The notes beneath the pieces are model-generated. The model made no database searches. It had not been told where the DNA came from and saw only the letters and a program-made list of their open reading frames with translations. From contig JBLGAC010000002.1 of assembly GCA_047610385.1 (NCBI GenBank), positions 124,001-188,000 of the forward strand: 64,000 nucleotides of DNA, given 5' to 3'. Source of the DNA: JBOCEF01 sp047610385 (GTDB taxonomy: Bacteria; Pseudomonadota; Alphaproteobacteria; Rhodobacterales; Rhodobacteraceae). Every line of letters begins with the position of its first letter. The first letter of the stretch is position 1. Both the position numbers and the translations under genes were made by a program. Positions 1 through 9,651 of the stretch are shown in pieces.

Positions 1-1753
1 TTATTTAATGGACTGAGGTGTGAGAATTTTTGGTCGAGTACACCCAATAGCAAACATGTCATTAACGTGTTTATATTGAATGATTAGATTGAAAATTTAA
101 TTTAGATTGACAGGCTATGTGATTCATTGAAAAGGACGGGAAAATCGGTAATTTCATAAAATAGTCTGTTTTTTTATTGACTGATATCGAAAGTGCGAAA
201 AAAAATCTCAAAAAGACGCGCAGAAATTCTCCCCGTATTGGTTTATGAACCTACAATCATGATCATCCCGACATCCCTTTCATGGTTTGAAGACAAGCCA
301 TTGCCGGGCAATGCGCCATCGACGGCATCACGCCCATCCCGGGGTTGAACGCGGTCGCATAAATTCCTTGATGGTTCCACGCCAAAATTGGGGGATTGCC
401 CACCATTCCCTGAGTTTTTGTGCTTGGAGCGACGGCAATGCCGTTACCACCAATCTGAGCCAAGTTTGCGGCGCTGCCAATGACAATCAGGTGACCGCCA
501 AACTTGTTTCCTTGGAGGAAAGATGATCGGAAAATACGTGTTCTTCGCCACGGCTTGGCGTGGGAATGGAATGAGGTGATCCGGTTATTCGCCTTTGATT
601 CGGCGATCTTCAAAACTACCTATACAATTAAAAAATAGATAGTTTGAATTAAGTCGTAATTAAGTCAATCTAAAACATATTATTTTCCAAATATCTAATG
701 CCCTAATAAAAATTACACTGATATCATGTTATCAAAAATAGGCTGTTTAAAATGCTAAAATCTCGCTTGAATACATTGCCGTTTTTTAAATTTGTGTGTA
801 CTAGGTAGATAGATGGATATTCGGCTCTTTCTGAGCAGTGTTTCCCTCCACAAGCGCGTTGCTGAATCAAAACCTGGTTGGGCGTGACTTTGCACCCCGA
901 TCCTGAGATTGCTAAGGGCTGCTCTATGCGGCTCCTGAAGAACTTAGGACAACTGGGACTGCCATCCTGATTTTTACAAACTGGTACAGGTCACGCTACA
1001 TCTATTAAATTGGTAATATTAAGATGTGAAGGTACTGATTTATATCTGCCACACGAGCACTATTCATACGTATGATATTTGTAATCACAGGAAAAGTTTT
1101 GAAATATTATTATACAAAGCATGATTTTATTCGATAGCGGGATGAGTTTTCATAATATGTAGATAAAATTAGCTATTTTTAATTATAAAAGACATCACTT
1201 AATAATAATTTTTGGCAAATTTAAAAAATGGAGGGATGACATAATTTATATAGATAATTGTTATTTGAGATAATATTTTTTTGAAAAAAAAATCAAAGCA
1301 TCATGAATTTCATTTAATTATATTTTGGTACCAACAATTTTTAAATATAAATACAGTAAATATTTTTCTTGATGACAAACATACTAAATTATAAATCATT
1401 AAATTAGACTTTTTAGGCCTGCTATTGACGCGCCGGTTTTCATGTGCGCAGTGGATATAGTTTTGCTTCACTCGTAGTAAAGACGAATGTCTCACCAGCT
1501 TATAAGCTCAGATAGATGTCTTCATTCAGCCACGTTCGCGATATGAAGCCAACATTGGATCTGTTGATCTTTCAGGAATGCATCTGGATGCCAACGATAA
1601 CTGAAGGACGGATATAAACCGTCATACTGTTGTTCATCGGGTAATTGAACGTCTCATACGCACGGGATATCACATTCAAAATTACTGCCAAGAACACGTC
1701 ACGTTGCGCCTGAAATTAGCCGATTCATAGTTCACTATTGGAAACCACTATTT
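1..1753. other. AT-rich stretch without a supportable gene
   Basis: This block is visibly AT-rich, with long A and T runs (for example around 1100-1420), against a GC-rich remainder. I see no complete gene. A 116-codon open frame on the minus strand (263-613) has a stretch reading KFGGHLIVIGSAANL, which faintly recalls a membrane-transporter motif, but nothing after it supports a family. Another short frame near 1605-1731 (plus) reads RHTVVHRVIERLIRTGYHIQ and could be the tail of a lost gene. The block lies just beyond the terminator of the T6SS cluster and may be decayed, horizontally acquired DNA. No tRNA, integrase or attachment repeat was recognised. Confidence 0.6.
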
Positions 1754-1784
1754 AAAAGGCCGGTGCATTATGCACCGGCCTTTT
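1754..1784 (-). terminator. Rho-independent terminator of the T6SS operon
   Basis: A perfect inverted repeat has 14 paired bases per arm (AAAAGGCCGGTGCA and its complement) and a 3-base loop (TTA, 1768-1770). Read on the minus strand the GC-rich stem ends in TTTT, 11 bases after the clpV stop codon. The A and T flanks make it usable in both directions, which would also insulate the operon from anything arriving from the AT-rich left side. Confidence 0.9.
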
Positions 1785-1794
1785 GCGTCATGGA

Positions 1795-4554
1795 TCAGGT
1801 GATTTCGTAAGCGAATTCCTCGTCCTTCACGCTGACGACGATGGCGTTGATCGCGGTGCCTTCGGACATGCGCACCAGCACTTCACGGCTGATTTTGGGC
1901 AGAACGGTGTTGGTCAGGATCGCATCGATCATGCGCCCGCCCGATTCCAGTTCCGTGCAGCGCGTGCGGATAAGGTCGAGGACGTCCTGATCGTAGGTGA
2001 ATTCCGCGCCATGGGCCGCGCGGATGCGCTTCTGGATCTTTTTCAGGTTCAGCTCGGTGATCATGTCGATCATCGAATCGGACAGCGGAAAATAGGGCAC
2101 CACCACCAGACGCCCCAGCAGCGCGGCGGGGAAGTGGTTCAGCAGCTCTGGCCGCATCGCCTTGGCGATCCCCTCAGGCTCGGGCGCCAGTTCGGGATCC
2201 TCGCACATCTTCATGATCAGTTCAGACCCGACGTTCGAGGTCAGCAGGATCAGGCAGTTCTTAAAATCGATCCTGCGGCCCTCACCATCCTCCATGATCC
2301 CCTTGTCGAACACCTGGAAGAAGATCTCGTGGACGTCGGAATGGGCCTTTTCGACCTCATCCAGCAGCACCACCGAGTAGGGTTTGCGCCGCACGGCTTC
2401 GGTCAGCACCCCGCCCTCACCATAGCCGACATAGCCCGGAGGGGCACCCTTCAGGGTCGAGACAGTGTGGGCCTCCTGGAATTCGGACATGTTGATGGTG
2501 ATGAGGTTCTGCTCACCGCCATAGATCATCTCCGCCAGCGTCAACGCGGTTTCGGTTTTGCCGACACCGGACGGGCCGGCCAGCATGAACACCCCGATCG
2601 GCTTGTTTTCGGCGTCCAGCCCGGCGCGGTTGGTCTGGATGCGCTTGGCGATCACCTCCATCGCGTGGTTCTGGCCGACGACGCGGGCCTGCATTCGGTC
2701 GGCAAGGTTCAGCACGTTCTCGATCTCAGAGCTGGCCATGCGGCTGACAGGCACGCCGGTCCAGTCCTGGATCACTGACGCGACGGCATTGCGGTCGCAG
2801 GTTGGCAGGATCAGCGGGCTATCGCCTTGCAGGTCCTCAAGGGTGGCGAGCGTCTTTTTCAGCTCATCCATCGCGGTCTCACGGGCCTCGCCATCAAGCG
2901 GGGCGCCGGGGATGTCGGCGGGATCGGCGGCTTCAACGTTGTTCTCGGACCCCTCTGCGGCCTCGTCGGCCTTGTGTTCGACCTTGGATCCGGTGCCTTC
3001 GACGGCGCCTGAATCGCCGCGCAGCTTGGCGCGCAAATCAAGGATCACATCCACCAGCGCCTTTTCGTCGTCCCAGCGCTGGTTCACGACCACAAGCGCG
3101 GCCTGCTGTTCCTCCAACTGGGCGGCGACGCTGATACCGCGCGCGTCAGTGTCCAGACCGATGGCCTTTTCGCGGTTGATGATCCGCATTTCCGTCTCAA
3201 GCGCTGCAATGCGCCGCTGGGTGTCTTCGACCTCGGGCGGGACGGCGTGCTGGGATACGGCGACGCGGGCGCAGGCGGTGTCGATCAGCGACACGGCCTT
3301 GTCGGGCAGCTGCCGTGCGGGGACATAGCGGGCGGAAAGCTGCACCGCGGCCTCCAACGCCTCATCCAGGATCTGGATGCGGTGGTGCTTTTCCAAGGTG
3401 CTGGCAATGCCGCGCAGCATCAGGACGGCCTTGGCCTCATCAGGCTCTTCGACCTTCACCACCTCAAAGCGGCGGCTGAGGGCGGGGTCCTTTTCAATGT
3501 ATTTTTTGTATTCCGCCCAAGTGGTTGCGGCGACGGTGCGCAGCTCGCCTCGGGCCAGCGCGGGTTTCAGCAGGTTGGCGGCATCGCCGGTGCCCGCCGC
3601 GCCGCCAGCGCCGATCAGGGTGTGGGCCTCGTCGATGAATAGGATGATCGGGGTTTCGGAGGCCTGCACTTCATCGATCACCTGGCGCAGGCGGTTCTCA
3701 AACTCGCCCTTCATGGACGCGCCCGCCTGCATCAGCCCGATGTCGAGCGCCATCAGCTTGATGTTTTTCAGCTGCGGGGGTACATCGCCGCGCGCCAGAC
3801 GCTGGGCAAAACCTTCGACCACGGCGGTTTTGCCGACGCCCGCCTCGCCAGTCAGAATCGGGTTGTTCTGACGGCGGCGCATCAGAATGTTGATCATCTG
3901 GCGGATTTCTTCGTCGCGCCCAACGATCGGATCCATTTTGCCGGACCGCGCCTTTTCGGTCAGATCCTGGGCGTAAGCCTCAAGCGCGGCACCTTTGCCG
4001 GACGGCGCCATGGCGCCGGATGCGACGCCGGGCGCGCCCGGATCCATGCCCGCGGCCTGCATCGACGGCTCGCCGTCTTCAACCGATCCGCGCACGATGC
4101 CGGGTAGCCCGGCTTCAAGATCGGCGACCTTGATCTTGGCAAATTCGGGCGACATGCGGGTCAGGATCCGGTCGAGCCCTGATGTCGCCAGCGCGCCGAG
4201 AATCACATAGCCGCTGCGCACCTTGTTGTCGTCAAAGCGCATCGTGCCCAGCACCCAGCCACGTTCAATGACGTCAAAGATATGGTCGGACATGTCTGAA
4301 ATGGACGTCGACCCGCGGGGCAGCGCATCGATGCTGTTGGTCAGGTCCGCGGTCAGCCGTGACGGATCAAGCCCGAAATGCTTGGCGATCCGCGCGACAT
4401 CGCCATTGTCAGTCAGCGCGAGCTGCTCAATCCAATGCACCAGCTCCACATAGGGATTGCCGCGCAGCTTGGCCGATTTCAGCGCATTTTCAAGCGCGCG
4501 CCGCGCCGGAACATTGAGCTTTTTGAGAACGTCGGAACGCTTCATCGTGGACAT
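1795..4554 (-). CDS. clpV: T6SS sheath-disassembly ATPase ClpV (TssH)
   Basis: ClpV is the AAA+ ATPase that extracts and recycles contracted TssB/TssC sheath in the cytoplasm. The 919-residue protein has the expected layout: an N-terminal Clp-N-like domain (about 1-150), a first nucleotide-binding domain with Walker A GEAGVGKT (236-243) and Walker B FIDEAH (306-311), a middle coiled region (about 440-575), and a second domain with Walker A GPSGVGKT (660-667) and Walker B LLDEVEKAH. The middle region ends in a glycine- and acid-rich insert (about 513-565). Both ATPase sites look intact. The ATG at 4554 has AAGGGGG 7 bases upstream; an alternative ATG lies three codons in. It is the last gene of the minus-strand T6SS run, 66 bases after tssG. 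Its T6SS neighbours separate it from housekeeping ClpB. Confidence 0.95.
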   Translation of the reverse strand: MSTMKRSDVLKKLNVPARRALENALKSAKLRGNPYVELVHWIEQLALTDNGDVARIAKHFGLDPSRLTADLTNSIDALPRGSTSISDMSDHIFDVIERGWVLGTMRFDDNKVRSGYVILGALATSGLDRILTRMSPEFAKIKVADLEAGLPGIVRGSVEDGEPSMQAAGMDPGAPGVASGAMAPSGKGAALEAYAQDLTEKARSGKMDPIVGRDEEIRQMINILMRRRQNNPILTGEAGVGKTAVVEGFAQRLARGDVPPQLKNIKLMALDIGLMQAGASMKGEFENRLRQVIDEVQASETPIILFIDEAHTLIGAGGAAGTGDAANLLKPALARGELRTVAATTWAEYKKYIEKDPALSRRFEVVKVEEPDEAKAVLMLRGIASTLEKHHRIQILDEALEAAVQLSARYVPARQLPDKAVSLIDTACARVAVSQHAVPPEVEDTQRRIAALETEMRIINREKAIGLDTDARGISVAAQLEEQQAALVVVNQRWDDEKALVDVILDLRAKLRGDSGAVEGTGSKVEHKADEAAEGSENNVEAADPADIPGAPLDGEARETAMDELKKTLATLEDLQGDSPLILPTCDRNAVASVIQDWTGVPVSRMASSEIENVLNLADRMQARVVGQNHAMEVIAKRIQTNRAGLDAENKPIGVFMLAGPSGVGKTETALTLAEMIYGGEQNLITINMSEFQEAHTVSTLKGAPPGYVGYGEGGVLTEAVRRKPYSVVLLDEVEKAHSDVHEIFFQVFDKGIMEDGEGRRIDFKNCLILLTSNVGSELIMKMCEDPELAPEPEGIAKAMRPELLNHFPAALLGRLVVVPYFPLSDSMIDMITELNLKKIQKRIRAAHGAEFTYDQDVLDLIRTRCTELESGGRMIDAILTNTVLPKISREVLVRMSEGTAINAIVVSVKDEEFAYEIT

Positions 4555-4620
4555 ATCAAACCCCCTTGTGGAAAGGCGAGGCCGCGCATGGCCCGCCCGT
4601 TGTTTTCAATTCAAGGCAAA

Positions 4621-6057
4621 TCATGGCGCCCCCGGCCCGGCATAAGTGCCTTCGAGGGACAGATCGTCGAGATCGCGCATCGGCGGACTGTCTGACATCC
4701 AGATGTCCCAGCCGAGCCGCAATGAGCCGTCGAGCTTCGGCGTCGGCGCTTCGCCAACATCGAGCACGATCTGCAATTCCCACCCGACCGCGAGGCCGAG
4801 AAACCCACGCATCGCGTCGCGCAGCACGGGGAACAATTGCCCGGTGCGCAGCAGATCGCGATATTGCAAAAGGCTGATCGGTGCGGTGCGCAGCCGAAGC
4901 CGGGTCTGAAGCGAATAGTAGCGGTCTCCGACCAGGATGTCTTGGCCAAGGCGCATTCCGCCCTCAGCACCGAAATTTTCGGGCGATGCGAATCGGGCGC
5001 GCTGGTCCTTGGCGATCGGCAGCCATTCACCGCAGAATTCATCGACCGTGACCGGGGCACCGATCGCCTCAGTCGCGACAGATTCCACCCCAGCCGCGGA
5101 TTTGGGGCCCGACGCGAACCACCCCGACAAGCGGCGGCGCAATTCTTCGGGCAGGTGATCGCGCGATCGCCAGGCGCGCGGGTCCGCCCCATGCGCGCCC
5201 TGCACCGCACCAAGCCAACCTTCCCACGGATCGGCGCCCGGCCGGTCGCGGCCAACGGCGATTTGCGCGCGTTCCCACGCGGCATAAAGCAATGAGGTAA
5301 GTCGGTGGTGAAAGATGTTGATGAAGGCTGGCGTCGCTTCGTCCCGATATCCGTCATCATCGGGGACCAGCAATTCCTCGGTCACGAATTCGGGCAGCGC
5401 CCCGTCCGGGCCGAAGACGCCGAAATGAAAGCCCATCATCTCCATCGGGCCTTTGTCTTCGCGGCGGCGGAAATGGCGCAGCTCTGATGCGGCGAAGGAC
5501 AGGGTCGGGATCTGGCCAAAGCGCACCGGATCCTGGCTGATGCGGTCCGACGCGCCGATGCGCGGCTTGTCGGGATTGGCGGCCTGAATCAGCCGTGTGG
5601 CGGCCAAAAACTGATACCCGGTCGGGTCTGCGGCCAGGTCGGCCATCGCGTCGCGCAAAGCCTGCGCACGCTGGGCGTTGATTTCGGGATCTTTGGCCTG
5701 AGGCGCCGGGGCAGGGCGCATTTCAGGCTGCGGCGGTGTTTCAGGCGCAGGCTGGGTGATGGCAGGTGGTGCCTGATCGTCTGGGCCGTCGTGGGGTGCC
5801 GGGACGTCTTGGTTCATCAGCGCGCCGTCGGCATCGGCCGCAAGCGGATCAGGCGCGAACGGATCACCCCCAAACGGGTCATCCCCGAACGGATCAAGCC
5901 CAAACGGATCGCCCCCAAACGGATCCACTGGCGCAGGCGCGCCGCCGCCCGCGCGCGCGTCGGGCCCGGGCACACCTGCTGCGCCACCACCAAGATCGTC
6001 GGGGTCTGCGTCAGTCACAGGATCGATCTCGTTCCCGATCGGCGCGGCCACAGGCAT
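4621..6057 (-). CDS. tssG: T6SS baseplate protein TssG with a DPF-repeat N-terminal extension
   Basis: TssG is a baseplate wedge subunit that works with TssE, TssF and TssK. The family core begins near residue 125 (YQFLAATRLIQAA, then DPVRFGQIPTLSF) and runs to the C terminus. The first 125 residues are an acidic, proline- and alanine-rich extension holding five DPF tripeptides at exact five-residue spacing (45-67), encoded by a degenerate 15-base tandem repeat. That makes the protein (478 residues) longer than usual for TssG. The start is uncertain: ATG at 6057 has AGGAG only 2 bases away, while GTG at 6018 forms a GTGA overlap with the tssF stop, like other junctions here. Either start keeps the repeats. 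Confidence 0.92.
   Translation of the reverse strand: MPVAAPIGNEIDPVTDADPDDLGGGAAGVPGPDARAGGGAPAPVDPFGGDPFGLDPFGDDPFGGDPFAPDPLAADADGALMNQDVPAPHDGPDDQAPPAITQPAPETPPQPEMRPAPAPQAKDPEINAQRAQALRDAMADLAADPTGYQFLAATRLIQAANPDKPRIGASDRISQDPVRFGQIPTLSFAASELRHFRRREDKGPMEMMGFHFGVFGPDGALPEFVTEELLVPDDDGYRDEATPAFINIFHHRLTSLLYAAWERAQIAVGRDRPGADPWEGWLGAVQGAHGADPRAWRSRDHLPEELRRRLSGWFASGPKSAAGVESVATEAIGAPVTVDEFCGEWLPIAKDQRARFASPENFGAEGGMRLGQDILVGDRYYSLQTRLRLRTAPISLLQYRDLLRTGQLFPVLRDAMRGFLGLAVGWELQIVLDVGEAPTPKLDGSLRLGWDIWMSDSPPMRDLDDLSLEGTYAGPGAP
5858..5926. repeat. 15-base tandem repeat encoding DPFxx units in tssG
   Basis: About five imperfect copies of a 15-base unit lie in tandem; each begins AACGGATC or AACGGGTC on the plus strand. 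Since 15 is a multiple of three, gain or loss of a unit would change the number of DPFxx pentapeptides without shifting the frame. The copies differ at several positions, mostly third-codon changes and the two variable residues, so the array is not freshly expanded. Confidence 0.85.
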
Positions 6058-8012
6058 CTCTCCTGTCCGCTCAACGTCACAACGCGGAGCTGGGTGAATG
6101 AATTGGCCCCGGCATAGCCCGCCAGGAACCGGTCCAGAATGGCGGCGAGAACCGGCGTGCGGTCCTGCCCTTCGTCAAGGCTGAGGGTGATTTCCAGCCC
6201 TCGCCCAAACACGATCGGCTGTGGGCGGCCCGACGGATCGGGCGGCGCATGAAGCCGCCCCGAAATCGGCCGCGATTCCACCTTGCGCACCGCATCGGCC
6301 AGACGCAACGAACCGCGGTCATCTTCGGGCGCGTACAGCGTCAGCAACTGGCGCAACGCGTCGTCGCCGCCGCCGTTTTCAGTGTCGATCAGCGACAGGT
6401 AGTTCAGCGACAGATGGCTGATCACATGCCACAGCCGCGGCCCCGCAGGCGCCCCGGCACGCGGCAGCGATGGTCCCGCGGCGATGCGGATCGACTTGCA
6501 GCCCAGATCGACCGAAGACGTCAGCGTGGTCGTCGAACTTTCCCCGCCCACGTAAAGCGGCAGGTGCCGGTTGGTGACCAGCGCCTTGATCGACAACCGC
6601 CGCAGATCGGCGGCATAGGGCGCGCAGGCCTGATCCACGAGGCTCATATACACCTCGTCGCCGCGATATTGCTTAAGCTGTGCATTCCCGCGCGCGGTCA
6701 CCGGAGCCTCTCGCGGGGTGCGATTCAGGGCATAGAACCGGCGTGATCCGTCGTCGCGCGCGCCAAAGCCTGAGGTCGAGAAGAACGGCCGGAATTCCAC
6801 TGGCTGGCCATGTTCGGGATGCCCTTCAACCTTGGTGATCGAATGGATTTCATAATCGACCGGGTTGGCGCGGTCGGGGATCACGTGATGCTCAACCTTT
6901 TTCAGGGTCAGCTTCACGTCGTCGAGCGACATTTCGAACAAGTTCACCGCCGGAACGCAGTGCAGCTTGATATGCGTGCCGTCGCCCATGCCCTTAAGCT
7001 GCGCGAAAGGCGCGGAGAAGGAGAACACGATCTCGATCTCCCGCGCGTCACCGGCGGCGATAAAGGCGCGCGACAGGCCCGACAGGCGCATGAACTGGAA
7101 CCGTTCGGGCAGCGCGAAAAATTCATGCAGCAACCGCGCACCGTCATAGGAGCGCAGGTCATAGGGCAGCAGCACGTCGTCCTCAATCGGCAATCCGGCG
7201 CCCTGACGGCGGCGGTTGAACCCCAGCGGAATCGCGGTCAGCGGTATCGTGCGCACTTTTTCGCCGCGGCGTTGGGGGCGTATCACCGCTTCGACCCGCG
7301 GGCAGGCCATCAGGCACGCCTCAAACAATGCCTGCGGCACGCGTCCACGCCCGGCAAAGAACATGTCCAGTTCATCGCACTGCAATTCGCCCAAAGGCGC
7401 GTCCTGGGTGATCCTCAGGCGCATCGCGAGGCCCGATTCAACCTTGGTCGGGCGTGACCCTTCTTCGTCGCTGCGTAATTCGGCGCGGCGGCGCAGCTCC
7501 ACCTCCGCCGCGGCGACAGAGGTTTCCGACCGCATCACCGCCGCGGGCCGATCGGACAGATATTCAACCTCAGCGATTTCCAGTGGCCACAGGCGCACGG
7601 ATCGCCCGGTGACAAACGGCACCTGTTTGCGATCAGTGCCGGACGCGCGCGCGCGCAGCTGCACGCCTTTGTTGACCAGCGGGCCATCAAGAAGCGACGC
7701 GTCTTCGTGGTCGGGCTGGAATTCTGCAACGATCATCGACGGCGTCGGTGCGGTCAGATGCGGATAGACCACCGCCAGCAAATTCTGGCTGAACCGCGGG
7801 AATTCCTGATCGAGCTTGAGCTGCACGCGCGCCGACAGATAGGCGAACCCTTCGAGCAGCCATTCCACGAACGGATCATGCACGGCCACTGCGTCGCCAA
7901 GCCCAAGTCGGGCGGCGATCTGGCGAAATTTCTGCCGATCTGCAAATTCGCGCGCGTGGCCGTCGAGATGGCTGAGCTCGCGCTCATACAGTGTCTTGAG
8001 CGGTTCCTCCAT
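6015..8012 (-). CDS. tssF: T6SS baseplate protein TssF
   Basis: TssF is the large baseplate wedge subunit that helps build the assembly platform with TssG. The 665-residue product opens with the typical TssF N terminus (LYERELSHLDGHAREFA) followed by the conserved DPFVEWLLEGFAYLSARV and PRFSQNLLAVVYPHL segments. Length is in the family range. Its ATG at 8012 overlaps the tssE stop by one base (TGATG), and its end overlaps tssG, so the three baseplate genes appear translationally coupled. The C-terminal FTQLRVVTLSG and W-R segments are also typical of the family. Confidence 0.94.
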   Translation of the reverse strand: MEEPLKTLYERELSHLDGHAREFADRQKFRQIAARLGLGDAVAVHDPFVEWLLEGFAYLSARVQLKLDQEFPRFSQNLLAVVYPHLTAPTPSMIVAEFQPDHEDASLLDGPLVNKGVQLRARASGTDRKQVPFVTGRSVRLWPLEIAEVEYLSDRPAAVMRSETSVAAAEVELRRRAELRSDEEGSRPTKVESGLAMRLRITQDAPLGELQCDELDMFFAGRGRVPQALFEACLMACPRVEAVIRPQRRGEKVRTIPLTAIPLGFNRRRQGAGLPIEDDVLLPYDLRSYDGARLLHEFFALPERFQFMRLSGLSRAFIAAGDAREIEIVFSFSAPFAQLKGMGDGTHIKLHCVPAVNLFEMSLDDVKLTLKKVEHHVIPDRANPVDYEIHSITKVEGHPEHGQPVEFRPFFSTSGFGARDDGSRRFYALNRTPREAPVTARGNAQLKQYRGDEVYMSLVDQACAPYAADLRRLSIKALVTNRHLPLYVGGESSTTTLTSSVDLGCKSIRIAAGPSLPRAGAPAGPRLWHVISHLSLNYLSLIDTENGGGDDALRQLLTLYAPEDDRGSLRLADAVRKVESRPISGRLHAPPDPSGRPQPIVFGRGLEITLSLDEGQDRTPVLAAILDRFLAGYAGANSFTQLRVVTLSGQERCLWPRRSGTRSIL

Positions 8013-8512
8013 CAGCCCAATTCCACATTGATCGAGGCTTTGTTCAATTCAACGTCCCAAGTAGAGCTGAGGAAGATCTGTTCGGGCACCGGGGTGGCAT
8101 AGATCTCCCCAAGGATTTCAAATTTCAACGGTTTGTCCGGATCGACTGCGCCGTCTGGTGTGGCGGTGGTCACGCGGACCTGCACGGTGTCGGGGTTCAG
8201 GCGCGGTTCAAACGCCAGAATCACGTCACGCAGCCGCCGTTCCAACGCATGGGCGTCGATGCCGCTGGCAAGTTTGCCGGTCAGGTCCGGCACGCCAAAA
8301 TTCAGCACGGATCGGCGCATCCGCGGCCAATCCTCCATCGGGTCAGTTGATTCGAGGCTGGTGGCGTTGAACAGGTTTTCCAGGTCGCGCTTCACATGGG
8401 TGCGCAACTGCTCAGCGGTCAGGAAATGGTCGTCCTGCGCCAGTCCCTCGGTGCGTCGATCGCGCAGACGCGCCCTGAGCGATGGCCAGAATCGTTCGGA
8501 ATCCGCGGACAT
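8012..8512 (-). CDS. tssE: T6SS baseplate gp25-like protein TssE
   Basis: TssE resembles phage T4 gp25 and nucleates sheath polymerisation at the baseplate. The 166-residue protein shows the gp25 features: an RRSVLNFGVPDLTG segment near the middle and the conserved acidic-arginine motif in RDVILAFEPRLNP that is needed for sheath initiation. It begins 8 bases after the tagJ stop and ends by overlapping tssF, placing it inside the baseplate sub-operon. The N terminus (SLRARLRDRR, about 11-20) is the usual positively charged start of the family. Confidence 0.93.
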   Translation of the reverse strand: MSADSERFWPSLRARLRDRRTEGLAQDDHFLTAEQLRTHVKRDLENLFNATSLESTDPMEDWPRMRRSVLNFGVPDLTGKLASGIDAHALERRLRDVILAFEPRLNPDTVQVRVTTATPDGAVDPDKPLKFEILGEIYATPVPEQIFLSSTWDVELNKASINVELG

Positions 8513-8520
8513 CGCGCCGA

Positions 8521-9420
8521 TCAGACCTTTGGCTCAGCGTCGTCGCCGGGATCCGCGGACATGAGGTTGAGCGCCGCGGTCAGATCGCCTTCGGGCGTGT
8601 CAAAGGTGATGTCAGCTTCGGTTTTCTCAAACTCGATGACCCTGACCTCCAACAGGCTCAGATCAGCCTGATCGGTGGCCAGCATCTTCTGCCCCATACC
8701 CTTGTACATGCCGGGCGCGATTTCATCCCATTCGGTGCGGCGGCCCATCACGTCGGCCGCGTCCGAAGATTTTTCTGATCCCGGATAGCGCGCAGGCACC
8801 AGAATGCCGAACGAGCCGCCATTGGTCAGGGTCAGCGCACCTTCCATCCACACCAGATCGCGCAGGTCCTTGGGGGCCTCCAGCTCCAGCTTTGCGATGT
8901 GCTGGAACGGCAGCCAATGGTAGGCGCCGTCTACCACCGCCTCAAGCGCGGGGCCGAATCGGGCGTCGGCATCGGTGATCCATTCAAAGGGCTGGCCGTC
9001 CACCGTGCCCTTGCGCGATGGCGCGTCAGCATAGGCGTCCTCGCGCAGTGCGGTGGCCAGATCAGCTTCGCCGGCGGCATCACGCTTCAGCGCTTCGCCC
9101 AGCCGGGCGATCCATGCCTCAGGCGGGCCGAAAACCGGCGGTGAGGCCTTGCCCGCCAGCACCTCAGCGCGCACAGCCTCGGCATCGACGCCAGCCATAT
9201 AGATCGCGACAAAGCCCAGCGAGGCTGCGTCCATTTCCACGTAAAGCTGCATCTGCTTTTTTGCACGGTCCCAGTCGCCCACAAGGCACAGGAACTGGAA
9301 CAGGAAGGCGCGGGCCTTCAGGTCTTCGGGCTTGGCGCGGACATGCTTGAACAAAAGTTCGCGGCAGGCCTTCAAGTCACCCTGGCGCAGGGCCTCCTCA
9401 GCGGCGGCGGTCTGGCTCAT
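8521..9420 (-). CDS. tagJ: T6SS accessory protein TagJ (ImpE family)
   Basis: TagJ/ImpE proteins are accessory T6SS factors; in several systems they bind TssB and help ClpV recruit the sheath. The 299-residue product has the family form: an N-terminal TPR-like helical part (EEALRQGDLKACRELLFKHV and following) and a C-terminal domain with FEWITDADARFGP, WLPFQHI and FGILVPARYPGSE, all typical of ImpE. It is the first gene after the hairpin downstream of hcp, so its expression probably depends on read-through or a local promoter in the 230-base gap. Presence of TagJ and absence of TssJ match the T6SS type found in Agrobacterium. Confidence 0.9.
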   Translation of the reverse strand: MSQTAAAEEALRQGDLKACRELLFKHVRAKPEDLKARAFLFQFLCLVGDWDRAKKQMQLYVEMDAASLGFVAIYMAGVDAEAVRAEVLAGKASPPVFGPPEAWIARLGEALKRDAAGEADLATALREDAYADAPSRKGTVDGQPFEWITDADARFGPALEAVVDGAYHWLPFQHIAKLELEAPKDLRDLVWMEGALTLTNGGSFGILVPARYPGSEKSSDAADVMGRRTEWDEIAPGMYKGMGQKMLATDQADLSLLEVRVIEFEKTEADITFDTPEGDLTAALNLMSADPGDDAEPKV

Positions 9421-9592
9421 GGCGAATTCCCCCTGGAACGGTCGTGTGATCTGAAATCAGCTTTTAGCCTAACGGGAAATGTGGCGCAGGGCCAACATCC
9501 GATTGTGGCGAATGCGTGGATTTCCCGCTATTTTCCGGTGCTTCGCGGTGCGCTGGCCTTGCCCACGCTGCCCGGGGTGCCGCAGCGTCATG

Positions 9593-9628
9593 AAAAAGGG
9601 GCCGGCGCTGGTGCGCCGGCCCCTTTTT
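9593..9628 (-). terminator. Strong hairpin after hcp, likely attenuator within the T6SS operon
   Basis: The arms of 16 bases (AAAAAGGGGCCGGCGC and its exact complement) enclose a 4-base loop (TGGT, 9609-9612). Read on the minus strand the stem closes with TTTTT, 24 bases after the hcp stop codon and 173 bases before tagJ. It has the form of an intrinsic terminator, so transcription from upstream should largely stop after hcp, leaving baseplate genes and clpV at a lower level. Confidence 0.88.
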
Positions 9629-9651
9629 GTGGTGTGCAGAAACTGCGCCGA

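Noticed and set aside
263..613. Possible small protein on the minus strand in the AT-rich block
   Set aside because: Only one short stretch faintly recalls a transporter motif; the rest has no family-like features and no ribosome site stands out. Kept only as a possible remnant.
840..1000. GCGTTGCTGAATCAA-like stretch suggesting an insertion-sequence end
   Set aside because: No matching inverted copy or transposase frame could be found nearby, so an IS call is not supported.
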